Source: CBDTTW01 sp965363675
GTDB taxonomy: Bacteria; Bacteroidota; Rhodothermia; Rhodothermales; DASSAV01
Assembly: GCA_965363675.1 (NCBI GenBank)
Contig: CBDTTW010000028.1
Span: 1-23,123, forward strand
DNA: 23,123 nt
Direction of reading: 5' to 3'
The translations under genes were made by a program, and so were the position numbers. Below, one piece after another: positions 1 through 6,854 of this stretch. Every line of letters starts with the position of its first letter. Within the stretch, counting starts at the first letter, position 1. The notes beneath the pieces are model-generated. The model made no database searches, was not told where the DNA came from, and was given only the letters and a program-made list of their open reading frames with translations.

Positions 1-645
1 CCGCGCGACGAGACGGCGCAGGCCCGGCAGCTCGGCCAGCCAGAAGGCGCGCTCGGGCGGGTCGGCACGGCGCTCCGGCGTTGCACGGTGTGAAGCGGCG
101 GCGGGGTCCGGCGGTGCGGGAGCAGGCTCCACCAGGAGCGGCCGGCTGGCGTGGATGTGGTCGTCCCAGAGGCCGCGCAGGCGGGCCGCGTCGGCTTGGC
201 ACAGCGCGACGGCCTCGGCGGCCCGCGCCTCGGCGGCGGCGGCGCCCTCGGCGTAACCTTCCGCGTAGCCCTCGGCCCGGCCCTGGGCGCAGCCCTCGGC
301 GCGGGCGGCCTCGGCGGCCTCCTCCAGGCGCGCCTGCCAGGCGGCGGCAAGCGCCTGCTCGCGGCGGCGCCAGGCCGCATCGTCGGCCGACTCGGCGGGC
401 GGCGCCGGGGCCGGCGCGGGCGGCGGCTCGGGCCACACCGGCGAGGCCACCTCGAACGGCGCCCCGTCCGAGGCGCCGCCGCGCAGCACGCGCGGCATCG
501 CCGGGGTCGTCCCGTCGGCAAGCTCCGGCGCGAGCCGTTCGCCCCGGCGGATGACCCGCGGGATCGAGGCGCAGAAGTCCTCCTCGAAGGCCGGGCGCTC
601 GGCGCTCCAGAGCCCCGAATGCTTGATGACGCGTGCAACAGCCAT
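1..645 (-). CDS. fliH: FliH, flagellar export ATPase regulator (N-terminal part, runs off the window)
   Basis: Peripheral protein of the flagellar type III export apparatus that binds and regulates the ATPase FliI and links it to the C-ring. 215 codons are visible from an ATG at 645; the C-terminal FliI-binding part lies beyond position 1. The diagnostic feature is a run of GxxxG repeats: glycines at residues 118, 122, 126, 130 and 134, with acidic residues before most of them (AEGYAEGYAEG), inside an Ala/Glu/Arg-rich helix of about residues 90-150. A Pro-Ala-rich linker (residues 72-85) precedes the helix, and a second Pro-rich stretch lies near 173-182. It starts 33 bases after the fliG stop, so it is probably co-transcribed with fliE-fliF-fliG, the common position for fliH. 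The call rests on the GxxxG pattern plus position. Confidence 0.92.
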   Translation of the reverse strand, partial: MAVARVIKHSGLWSAERPAFEEDFCASIPRVIRRGERLAPELADGTTPAMPRVLRGGASDGAPFEVASPVWPEPPPAPAPAPPAESADDAAWRRREQALAAAWQARLEEAAEAARAEGCAQGRAEGYAEGYAEGAAAAEARAAEAVALCQADAARLRGLWDDHIHASRPLLVEPAPAPPDPAAASHRATPERRADPPERAFWLAELPGLRRLVAR

Positions 646-678
646 GCCGGTGCGCTAAAGGGGCGGAAGGCCGCAGGG

Positions 679-1752
679 TTACAGGAACGCTTCCTCGTTC
701 GAGCGGGTCAGCACGATTTCTTCGTTCTCCTCCAGGTTCTGCGCAATCTCCAGGATGCGGTGCTGCGACTCGTCCACGTCGCGGACGCGCACCGGCCCGA
801 GCAGATCCATCTCCTCGACAATCGAGGAGGCCACGCGCTCCGAAACGTTCTTGAGCACCTTCTGGCGCAGATCCTCCGAGGCCGCCTTGAGCGCCAGCGC
901 CAGGTCGCGCTGGTCCACGTCCATGAGCAGCCGCTGCATGTCGCGGTCGGTGATGCCGGCCAAATCGTCGAAGACGAACATCAGGCTCTTGATGGAGTTC
1001 GCCAGCTTCATGTCGCGCTCGCGGATCGTGTCGAGGATCACCTTTTCCGCCGACCGGCTCGTGTTGTTCAGGATCTCGGCCACCCGCTCGATGCCGCCGG
1101 CGGTGCTCAGCTCGGCGCCGAAGACCAGTCCGATCTGCTGGCGGATCACCTCCTCGATGTCGCGCAGCATCTCCGGCGAGGTCTTGCCCATCGTGGCAAG
1201 GCGGTACAGGATCTCGCCCTGCAAGTGCTCGGGCATGTTCGAGACGATGTCGGCCGACTTGTGGGGGTTGAGGTGCGCCAGGATCAGGGCCACCGTCTGC
1301 GGATGCTCGTGCTGGAGGAAGTTGGTGAGCTGGCTCGTCTCGACGGTTTGCAGCAGGTGGAACGCCGAGACCTCCATGGCGGCCTCCACCTTCATCATGA
1401 TCTCTTCGGCGCGCCGCGCCCCGAGCGCCTGTTCGAGCACCTCGCGGGCGTAGTTGACGCCGCCCTGGGCGATCACGTCGCGCGCCATCGAAAGGTCGCG
1501 GAACTCCAGCAGCACCCCCTCGATGACCAGGCTGGAGATGTTGCGCATCCGGGCGATCTCGACGGAGATTTTCTCCACCTCCTCGTCGCGGAGCATCTTC
1601 AGGATTTTGCTGGCCGCCTCCGTCCCGAGCGCGATCAGCAGCACCGCCGACTTCTGCGCGCCGGTCATGTTGGCCGTCGCCTGCTGCACGGCCGCCGTGT
1701 TGCCGGCCTGCACCGAGGCGTCGGGGGTGGTGGTGGCGACTGCCGTAGACAT
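679..1752 (-). CDS. fliG: FliG, flagellar motor switch protein
   Basis: Rotor protein of the C-ring: it binds FliF in the MS ring through its N-terminal domain and interacts with the stator through its C-terminal domain. The 357-residue product covers all three armadillo-type domains. The N domain begins near residue 30 (GAQKSAVLLIALG), the EHPQTVALILAHL motif is at 149-161, the GG linker at 219-220, and the motor domain (MFVFDDL near 258, then conserved K/R/E/E/R charges at 298-323) is complete. It is slightly longer than the enterobacterial protein because of a 28-residue Thr/Ala-rich N-terminal extension; an internal Met at residue 29 is a possible alternative start. It lies 34 bases downstream of fliF in the flgB-fliH operon. 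No strong Shine-Dalgarno sequence precedes the ATG. Confidence 0.99.
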   Translation of the reverse strand: MSTAVATTTPDASVQAGNTAAVQQATANMTGAQKSAVLLIALGTEAASKILKMLRDEEVEKISVEIARMRNISSLVIEGVLLEFRDLSMARDVIAQGGVNYAREVLEQALGARRAEEIMMKVEAAMEVSAFHLLQTVETSQLTNFLQHEHPQTVALILAHLNPHKSADIVSNMPEHLQGEILYRLATMGKTSPEMLRDIEEVIRQQIGLVFGAELSTAGGIERVAEILNNTSRSAEKVILDTIRERDMKLANSIKSLMFVFDDLAGITDRDMQRLLMDVDQRDLALALKAASEDLRQKVLKNVSERVASSIVEEMDLLGPVRVRDVDESQHRILEIAQNLEENEEIVLTRSNEEAFL

Positions 1753-1786
1753 AATCCGTTCGGGCTGGCGGTGGGCGAAAGGCGGT

Positions 1787-3412
1787 TTACTTGGCGGCGG
1801 CGATGGCTCCGGCGTCCTCGGACAGCCACGACCGGATCACGTCGGTCGTCTGCGCCGGGTTGTGCTCGGTCTGCGCCTTGAGCTCTTCGTACATCAGGTG
1901 CTTGGCCTTCAGGCGGGCCTTGGCCTCGGCCGAAAGCTTGCTCGTGTACACGTCTTCGATAAGGACCATTTCCTCGTGCTCCGGTTGCGCCCGCCCGGAC
2001 TGCCCGTCGCCGGCCTGCGGGGCGCCGAGCTGCCCGGCCACCACCGAGGCCCCGAGTTCGCTCATGCGGCCGTCCGAGGCGGCTCCGGCGCGGCGGGGCG
2101 CCCGGCTCCAGCGCATCGAGGCCAGGAAGATGAAAAGCGCCAGCAGCATGGCCGCCGCCATGGCGCCGTAGCGGACGTACAGGTTGGCGCGTTCGGAGCG
2201 CGCCGCCTCCTCCATCTCGCGCGCCACCTGGTCGTTGGCGCTCGTGTCGAAGAGCGTCTGGTGGATGGCGAAGCGGTCGCCGCGCGCCGAGTCGAACCCG
2301 ACGGCGTTCTTGACGAGGTCCTCGATCTCTTGAAGTTCGGCGGGCGTGTGCGGCGCAAACGTCGGCTTGGCCTCCGGCTCGTCGGCCGGCGGCAGGGTCG
2401 CCTTGTGGTTGACGATGACCGAGATGGTCATGGCCTTGACGGCGCCGACGCTTTTCTCCTCGCGCTCGCGGGTGCGGCTCAGCTCGTAGTTGCGCACGGC
2501 CGAGTTGGTGGCGTCGCCCTCGGTGCGCTGCTCGTCGAGCTGTTCTTCGCTGATGACCGTCGCGCTCTCCGGGTCGATGGTCTCCTTCTCCGAAACCGTC
2601 CGGCTGAAGTCGAGCGTGGCCGAGACGCGCACAATCGCGTTGCCGGGGCCGAGCACTTGGTCGAGCATCGACTGGCCGCCCGTGGTCAGGTGCGTTTCCA
2701 CCTCCTTCTGCGCCCGAAGCTGGCTCGACGAGAGCGAGGCGTCGGGGTTGCCGGCCGCCGGGTTCGAGAGCAGCGCGCCGCGCGTGTCCAGGATCGTCAC
2801 GTCGGCCGGAGCCAGCCCCTCGACGGCGCCGCTGACCAGGGCCGTGATGCCCTCGATCTGCGCCGGGTTCAGGGCGCCGCCCCCCGCCAGTTGCATCACG
2901 ACCGAGGCGCTCGGGCGCGCCTGCTTCTCCTTGAACGGGCTGCGCTCGGGCAGCACCAGGTGCACCCGGCACTGCTCGACCTGCCGGATGCTCGTGATCG
3001 TCTTGGCCAGCTCGCCTTCGAGCGCCCGCCGCAAGTTGACCTTTTGCATGAAGTCGGTCATGCCCAGCGAGTTCTGATCGAACAGCTCGTAGCCCGCCTG
3101 CCCGTCGGAAACCAGCCCGTCCGAAGCGATGCGCAGCCGCAGGTCGTACACGTTTTCGCGCGGGACGAGAATCGAGGCGCCGTTTTCCTTGAGTTCGTAG
3201 GGGATGTTCTGCTCCTTGAGCGTCTCGACGATCTTGCCCGCGTCGGTCGCGCTGAGGCCCCCGAAAAGCAGCGCGTAGTCCGGGCGGTTGGCCCAGTACG
3301 CGATGCCCGCCAGTGCGGCGGTGCTGCCCACGAGCACGAGCGCCAGCATCATCTTCTGCGCGGCGCTCAGGCGGCTCAAAAACTCCTTGAGGTGCTCCAG
3401 GTAGGGCGACAT
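1787..3412 (-). CDS. fliF: FliF, flagellar MS-ring protein
   Basis: Inner-membrane protein that forms the MS ring, the base on which the rod, C-ring and export gate assemble. The product has 541 residues, close to the usual family length. A first transmembrane helix lies at about residues 19-40 and is followed by the typical periplasmic start NRPDYALLFGGLS. YscJ/FliF-type domains contain LARTI-like and RVHLVLPERSPF motifs, including the sequence KTITSIRQVEQCRVHLVLPE split over two strands. A second transmembrane helix is at about 417-436. The cytoplasmic tail (about 480-541), with KHLMYEELKAQTEHNP and VIRSWL, is the FliG-binding end. It lies 30 bases downstream of fliE and 34 bases upstream of fliG. 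Confidence 0.99.
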   Translation of the reverse strand: MSPYLEHLKEFLSRLSAAQKMMLALVLVGSTAALAGIAYWANRPDYALLFGGLSATDAGKIVETLKEQNIPYELKENGASILVPRENVYDLRLRIASDGLVSDGQAGYELFDQNSLGMTDFMQKVNLRRALEGELAKTITSIRQVEQCRVHLVLPERSPFKEKQARPSASVVMQLAGGGALNPAQIEGITALVSGAVEGLAPADVTILDTRGALLSNPAAGNPDASLSSSQLRAQKEVETHLTTGGQSMLDQVLGPGNAIVRVSATLDFSRTVSEKETIDPESATVISEEQLDEQRTEGDATNSAVRNYELSRTREREEKSVGAVKAMTISVIVNHKATLPPADEPEAKPTFAPHTPAELQEIEDLVKNAVGFDSARGDRFAIHQTLFDTSANDQVAREMEEAARSERANLYVRYGAMAAAMLLALFIFLASMRWSRAPRRAGAASDGRMSELGASVVAGQLGAPQAGDGQSGRAQPEHEEMVLIEDVYTSKLSAEAKARLKAKHLMYEELKAQTEHNPAQTTDVIRSWLSEDAGAIAAAK

Positions 3413-3442
3413 CGGGCGGCGGGGCGGCGGGGGTTAAGCGCT

Positions 3443-3760
3443 TCAGACCTGCATGCGCATGAGTTCCTGATACGTGTCGAGGGCTTTGTTGCGCACCTCG
3501 GTCATCAGTTGGAAGTGCAGGCGCGCCTGGTTCATCGAGATCATGACCTCGTGCACGTTCTCCTGCTCGCCGGCGACAAAGGCCTGGATCTGCTGATCGG
3601 CTTCCTTCTGCGAGGCATCGACGCTCTGGACGGCTTGCTTGAGCGTGTCGCCGAAGCCGGAGCCTCCGGCCTCCTCGGTGCGCGGCCTCGGGAGGGCGCC
3701 GGGGCCGTCGGCGCCCGTGGCCGGCCCGCTCCGAAGCATCTGCAATTGCCCTACGGTCAT
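3443..3760 (-). CDS. fliE: FliE, MS ring-rod junction protein
   Basis: Small secreted protein joining the MS ring to the proximal rod; it is also an early substrate of the export apparatus. The 105 residues match the family length. The first 35 residues are Gly/Pro-rich and variable. After them comes the conserved helical C-terminal half: FGDTLKQAVQSVDASQKEAD, a segment rich in Glu/Asn (GEQENVHEVMISMNQA), and the ending MTEVRNKALDTYQELMRMQV. The RNKALDAYQEIMRM-type ending is diagnostic of FliE. Its start lies 13 bases after the stop of the unrecognised 98-residue gene and its stop is 30 bases before fliF. Confidence 0.97.
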   Translation of the reverse strand: MTVGQLQMLRSGPATGADGPGALPRPRTEEAGGSGFGDTLKQAVQSVDASQKEADQQIQAFVAGEQENVHEVMISMNQARLHFQLMTEVRNKALDTYQELMRMQV

Positions 3761-3773
3761 GGCGGCGCCCGGT

Positions 3774-4070
3774 TTAGCCCTGCACGTCCAGGCGGCGGCC
3801 CAGCCCGACCGGGCTGACGGCCGAGGCGCTGCGGTTGGCCCCGTACACGCGCAGCGACATGCTCGGCGAGTCGGGGAAGTAGCGCTGGATCATGGCGTTT
3901 TCTTCCGCCGAGAGGCCCTTGGCTTCCGCCGGGCGCGCCGCCGCCGGGGCGGACTGCGCCGCCGCCGGGGCGGGCTGCGCCGCCGCCGGAGCAGCGGCCT
4001 GCCGGGCCGGAGCGGCCCGCTGGAGCAAATCGATGCTGCGCTGGTGGTAGGCGTTGACGCGGTTCATCAT
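3774..4070 (-). CDS. Small protein of unknown function between flgC and fliE
   Basis: I do not recognise this 98-residue protein. The coding status is supported by tight packing (22 bases after the flgC stop, 13 before fliE), the same strand, and a sensible composition. It has three parts: a short amphipathic N-terminus (residues 1-22, MNRVNAYHQRSIDLLQRA); an Ala/Pro/Gln-rich linker (23-50) made of a 7-residue tandem repeat; and a C-terminal part (52-98) with a specific-looking core, LSAEENAMIQRYFP followed by MSLRVYG and ending GLGRRLDVQG. There is no signal peptide, no membrane helix and no Cys. Two adjacent Met codons (4070 and 4067) could serve as start. The position suggests a role in rod or MS-ring assembly or regulation, but that is only inference from context. 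Confidence 0.72.
   Translation of the reverse strand: MMNRVNAYHQRSIDLLQRAAPARQAAAPAAAQPAPAAAQSAPAAARPAEAKGLSAEENAMIQRYFPDSPSMSLRVYGANRSASAVSPVGLGRRLDVQG
3937..3999 (-). repeat. 21-bp tandem repeat, three copies, coding for an Ala-Pro-Gln linker
   Basis: Three imperfect 21-bp units beginning at 3937, 3958 and 3979 (each starting gccgccgccgg) lie inside the unknown gene between flgC and fliE. They encode consecutive 7-residue units PAAAQPA, PAAAQSA and PAAARPA. The repeat is in frame, so copy-number changes would lengthen or shorten the linker without breaking the gene. Confidence 0.8.
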
Positions 4071-4092
4071 GGCTTCAGGGGCTCAGGCGGGT

Positions 4093-4593
4093 TCAGAGTT
4101 CGAGCGTGCGTTTGATCATGTCCTTGGCGGCCTGCACGGCGGTCAGGTTGGCCTCGTACACGCGGTTGGCAGACATCATCCGTGCCATTTCCTCCACCAC
4201 GTTGATGTCGGGGTAGTGCACGTAGCCGTTTTCGTCGGCGTCGGGGTGCGTCGGGTCGTACTCCAGCCGCTCCTGCTGCGACTCCTGGATGTCGGTCAGC
4301 GGCCCGACTTCGGCGTCGGCGCCGCCGCCGCCGCGCAGGGCGCGCCCGGCCAGGTGGCGGCTGTCGGTGGTCTGAAGCCGGCCCTGCGCCTGGTCGAGCG
4401 CCCGGCCGAACGTGCGCGCCGACGCCTGGGTTTCGTGCACGGCCCGCTTGATGGCGTAGGGCTGCCCGTCGGCCCCGCGCGAGGTGTTGGCGTTGGCGAT
4501 GTTCTCCGCCGAGGTGCTCATGGCGATGCGCTGGGCTTCGAGCCCGCGCGCCGAGGCGCGAAAAACGTTGAACAGGCGGTTGGTGATCAGCAT
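4093..4593 (-). CDS. flgC: FlgC, proximal rod protein
   Basis: Rod subunit exported through the flagellar type III system and assembled between the MS ring and FlgG. It has 166 residues, starting MLITNRLFNVFRASARGLEAQR, with the conserved STSAENIANANT motif near residue 26 and the C-terminal helix typical of FlgC (NVVEEMARMMSANRVYEANLTAVQAAKDM, in two blocks). The ATG at 4593 is chosen because homology begins there; the open frame extends further upstream but only as a shadow of flgB. It is about 30 residues longer than the enterobacterial protein. The extra length lies in the middle, including a Gly run at about 85-90 and the stretch YDPTHPDADENGYVHYPD. The start is 14 bases after the flgB stop. 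Confidence 0.98.
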   Translation of the reverse strand: MLITNRLFNVFRASARGLEAQRIAMSTSAENIANANTSRGADGQPYAIKRAVHETQASARTFGRALDQAQGRLQTTDSRHLAGRALRGGGGADAEVGPLTDIQESQQERLEYDPTHPDADENGYVHYPDINVVEEMARMMSANRVYEANLTAVQAAKDMIKRTLEL

Positions 4594-4607
4594 GGCAAGG
4601 GGAGGCG

Positions 4608-4946
4608 TTAGCCGATGCGGCCGGTGATGCCGGTGCGGAGGGCGTCGAAATGGCCGCTGAGCGCGCGCGCGGCAAGCTGGTTGCGCATCTGCGTGTCGGC
4701 CAGCTCCATCATCTCGTCTTCGAGCTGCGGCGGGCGCTCCTCCTGGGTCATCTCGGGCTTTACGTCTTCGAGATGCCGGGCGCCGGGCACGTTGTGGTAG
4801 GCCGTCTGGAGCGCATCTTCGAACGCGACGGAGAGCCGCTTGAAGCCCGGCGTCTCCATGTTGGCGATGTTGCTCGTCAGCGCCTGCGTCCGCCAGGTGT
4901 ACGCCTGCAAGGCGTTGCGGAGCAGCGAAATCTTGGGCGTTTCCAT
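4608..4946 (-). CDS. flgB: FlgB, proximal rod protein
   Basis: Proximal rod subunit, first gene of the flgB-flgC-...-fliE-fliF-fliG-fliH operon. The product is 112 residues, starting METPKISLLRNALQAYTWRTQ. The conserved flagellar rod motif TSNIANMETPGFKR is at about 26-39, and the C-terminal helix has MMELADTQMRNQLAARALSGHFDALR-type spacing. The ATG at 4946 is supported by a Shine-Dalgarno-like AGGGAGG about 8 bases upstream and by where the homology begins; the frame is open further upstream, but that part is non-coding leader. It is shorter than the enterobacterial FlgB (about 138 residues), mainly in the central variable part. A sigma-54-like element lies about 40 bases upstream. Confidence 0.98.
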   Translation of the reverse strand: METPKISLLRNALQAYTWRTQALTSNIANMETPGFKRLSVAFEDALQTAYHNVPGARHLEDVKPEMTQEERPPQLEDEMMELADTQMRNQLAARALSGHFDALRTGITGRIG

Positions 4947-4986
4947 CGGCGGGGCCTCCCTGAAGGGTGTACACCCGGCCCCTTCA

Positions 4987-5001
4987 ACAAGCGCTATGCC
5001 A
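4987..5001 (-). promoter_or_regulatory. Sigma-54-like (-24/-12) element upstream of flgB
   Basis: On the minus strand the sequence reads TGGCATAGCGCTTGT: a perfect -24 TGGCA, six bases, then TTG with T in place of the usual C at -12. It ends about 40 bases before the flgB ATG. The predicted transcript would have a leader of about 30 bases containing the AGGGAGG ribosome-binding site. The flgF operon carries a near-identical element (see 22452-22466), which raises confidence; the non-consensus -12 lowers it. Confidence 0.4.
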
Positions 5002-5114
5002 TCGGCCCCGGAGCGCAAATATTCCCGGCGCCCGCCCGCCGCCGTGCGCCGCCGCCGCGCCCAAACGGAAAAAGATGCCCCGAGGCAGAAGAAGTCGCCG
5101 CCGGGCAGGCGCGC

Positions 5115-5152
5115 AAAAGCCGAACGGCGCCGGGGGGACGGCATCGTTCGGC
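5115..5152 (-). terminator. Rho-independent terminator after flgM
   Basis: On the minus strand an 8-bp perfect stem GCCGAACG/CGTTCGGC (arms 5145-5152 and 5119-5126) is followed immediately by TTTT (5118-5115). The loop can form an additional GCCG/CGGC inner stem. It lies about 47 bases downstream of the flgM stop and upstream of the flgB promoter element, so it would separate flgM from the flgB operon. Confidence 0.7.
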
Positions 5153-5198
5153 GGCATGCGGGGCCCCGGCGGCGCGGGACGGTCAGGGAGGGGGAGGT

Positions 5199-5567
5199 CT
5201 ACTGTTCGTCGGAGCCGAGCATCGCGCCGGCGGCTTTCTCGGCCATGGCGCGGCCGGCCTCGGGCGTATGGTAATAGCCGTTCTTGACGCGCTTCAGGAT
5301 TTCTTCCACGCGCTCCTGGCTCAGCGGCGGAATGCCGAGGATGGCCTTGCGCCCCATCGCAACTTCGCGCAGGCGGGCCTGCTCCTCCTGGGCCTGGGCG
5401 GCGCGGGCGGCGTCCGAGATTTCGACGCGGTCGGCGGGGCCTTTCTGCTGCATCTCCGGGTTGATGCGCGAGGGCGAGCCGTCGGCGCCTTTGGCGGCGC
5501 TTCCGGCGGAAGTGCTGCGCGACCGGTCCGTGCGTCCGGAAAGCGGGTTCAGGTCTCGGATGTTCAT
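5199..5567 (-). CDS. flgM: FlgM-like anti-sigma-28 factor
   Basis: FlgM binds the flagellar sigma factor FliA (sigma-28) and holds late genes off until the hook is finished and FlgM is exported. The 122-residue product has the family layout: an unstructured Ser/Arg/Gly-rich N-terminus with a low-complexity stretch (11-45), the motif DRVEISDAAR at 46-55, and a C-terminal helical sigma-binding region with LSQERVEEILKRVKNGYYH at 82-100 followed by a further helix (AGRAMAEKAAGAML). It is somewhat longer than the enterobacterial protein (97 residues). It is transcribed alone: a sigma-28-type promoter lies about 40 bases upstream and a terminator follows. The name rests on motif and context, since sequence conservation in this family is low. 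Confidence 0.85.
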   Translation of the reverse strand: MNIRDLNPLSGRTDRSRSTSAGSAAKGADGSPSRINPEMQQKGPADRVEISDAARAAQAQEEQARLREVAMGRKAILGIPPLSQERVEEILKRVKNGYYHTPEAGRAMAEKAAGAMLGSDEQ

Positions 5568-5607
5568 GGCCTTTGCAGGTTTGGGTCGGGGGGTCCTTCT
5601 ACCGGCA

Positions 5608-5635
5608 TTATCGCAACGCCTCCCGGAGGCTTAAA
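5608..5635 (-). promoter_or_regulatory. Sigma-28 (FliA)-type promoter of flgM
   Basis: Minus strand: TTTAAG (5635-5630), 15 bases, GCGATAA (5614-5608). The same hexamer, the same 15-base spacing and the same CGATAA core occur upstream of fliS and of the first flagellin. The spacer contains a small palindrome, GCCTCC-G-GGAGGC. The flgM start codon is about 40 bases downstream of the -10. A sigma-28 promoter on flgM gives the usual feedback in which FliA drives its own inhibitor. Confidence 0.8.
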
Positions 5636-5722
5636 CGAATCCCTGAAAAAAAGTTTAGCCGCCCCCGGGCGCGGCGGCACGGCGCTTGAACGTCCCGCAG
5701 GCAAATCAACCCGCGCTGCCCG

Positions 5723-6847
5723 ATGACGACGCCCCCCGACTCCCGCCTGCACACCGATCCGGCCGCCGCGCTCGTGGCCGCCGCCGCCGCGCTCGCCGCC
5801 GAGGGCGACCTGCAGGCCGCCGCCCGGCGCCTCGAAGAAGCGCTCGCCGCCGACCCCGCCTGCGAGGCGGCCTACTTCGGCCTCATCGATGTGCTCGTAG
5901 AAGCCGAAGCCGTCGAGCTGGCATGCGAGGCGGCGCGGCGCTACGCTCCGTCGATTCCGCCGGGCGCGGCCAAAAGCGCCTATCTTCAGGCCCTCGCCGC
6001 CGCTGAGGAGCCGCCGGAGGAGCTGCCGCCGCCGCCGCCGGGGCGCACAGGCTGGCCCTGGACGCCGGAACCTGCGCCTCCCTCGCCCGCCGAGGCGGGC
6101 GCTCCCCTCAGCATCGTCGTGGCGGCCTTCACGCCTACCACGTTCCCCGAACCGCACCGCCTCGAAGAAACGCTTCGCTCGGCGCTGCTGCAACAGCCCC
6201 CGGCCGAAGTGTGGGTCGTCGGGCCGCCCCCGGATGCGCGCCTGGCCGCCTACCTCCCGTGGCTGGCCGGTTGGGCGACCGGACCGTATGCCTCGTGGCA
6301 GGAGGCCGTCAACGACGGCGTTGCGCGTTGCGCCGGCGCCCACGTCGCCTGGCTGTGCGCCGGCGAGATGCTCTGTCCCGGGGCGCTGGCTGCGTTGCCC
6401 CAACCCCTGGCCCCCGGCGCGCTCTACGAAGGCGACTGCCTCGTGCTCGGCGCCGCCGGAGAAACGCTCGGGCGCCTCGCCGGAGAGGACCATACGCTCG
6501 ACGCTTACGCCGGCCCGGCGGCTTTCGCGGCGCCGGAGCGCTTCGGGGGGCTGTTGCAGCCGGGCGCGATTTTCCCCCGCGAGGGCTTTTTGCAAGCCGG
6601 CGGCCTCGGCGGCGGCCCGGAGGCGGCGGCGCGCTACGCCCTGTGGGCGCGCATGCTGCGCGGCGCGAACGTCTTGCGCACGGGCGCGGCCTTCGGGGCC
6701 GTGCGCAAGGACGGACGCCTGCTGCCCGCCCGGACTTCCCGCCAGGGCGTCGCGGCGGCGGCCGAGGCGATCCTGGAGGCGGAGGCGCCTATCGCGCGCA
6801 AGGTGTGGCGCCTGCGGGCGCTGCTGGAGCGCGCGCCGCTCGGCTGA
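5723..6847 (+). CDS. TPR + degenerate family-2-like glycosyltransferase protein
   Basis: A 374-residue two-part protein. Residues 10-75 are Ala-rich helices with TPR-like spacing (DLQAAARRLEEALAADPACEAAYFGL); then comes a Pro-rich linker (96-125). From 128 a GT-A-like domain begins with LSIVVAAFTPTTF and LEETLRSALLQQPPAEVWVVG, as at the start of family 2 glycosyltransferases. The later block WQEAVNDGVARCAGAHVAWLCAGEMLCPGAL aligns in pattern with the 'N-x-G-x-x-x-A-x-G-x-x-(I/L)-x-x-(L)-D-x-D' region, but the metal-binding DxD is replaced by CAGE. It may therefore be inactive, metal-independent, or only fold-related. It is divergent from flgM and convergent, 7 bases apart, with the GT4 gene. 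No Shine-Dalgarno is seen. A role in modifying flagellar proteins is inferred from location only. Confidence 0.6.
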   Translation: MTTPPDSRLHTDPAAALVAAAAALAAEGDLQAAARRLEEALAADPACEAAYFGLIDVLVEAEAVELACEAARRYAPSIPPGAAKSAYLQALAAAEEPPEELPPPPPGRTGWPWTPEPAPPSPAEAGAPLSIVVAAFTPTTFPEPHRLEETLRSALLQQPPAEVWVVGPPPDARLAAYLPWLAGWATGPYASWQEAVNDGVARCAGAHVAWLCAGEMLCPGALAALPQPLAPGALYEGDCLVLGAAGETLGRLAGEDHTLDAYAGPAAFAAPERFGGLLQPGAIFPREGFLQAGGLGGGPEAAARYALWARMLRGANVLRTGAAFGAVRKDGRLLPARTSRQGVAAAAEAILEAEAPIARKVWRLRALLERAPLG

Positions 6848-6854
6848 GGAGGGC

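Noticed and set aside
1454..3817. A 787-codon open frame on the plus strand, and similar long plus-strand frames over fliG, fliD and flgK
   Set aside because: They are antisense shadows of well-conserved flagellar genes. The translations are Arg/His/Gly/Leu-rich with no recognisable domain, as expected in high-GC DNA.
4947..5144. Upstream in-frame extensions of flgB (to 5144) and of flgC (to 4974)
   Set aside because: The extensions lack homology. flgB has a good ribosome-binding site at 4946, and the flgC extension is a frame-shifted reading of flgB.
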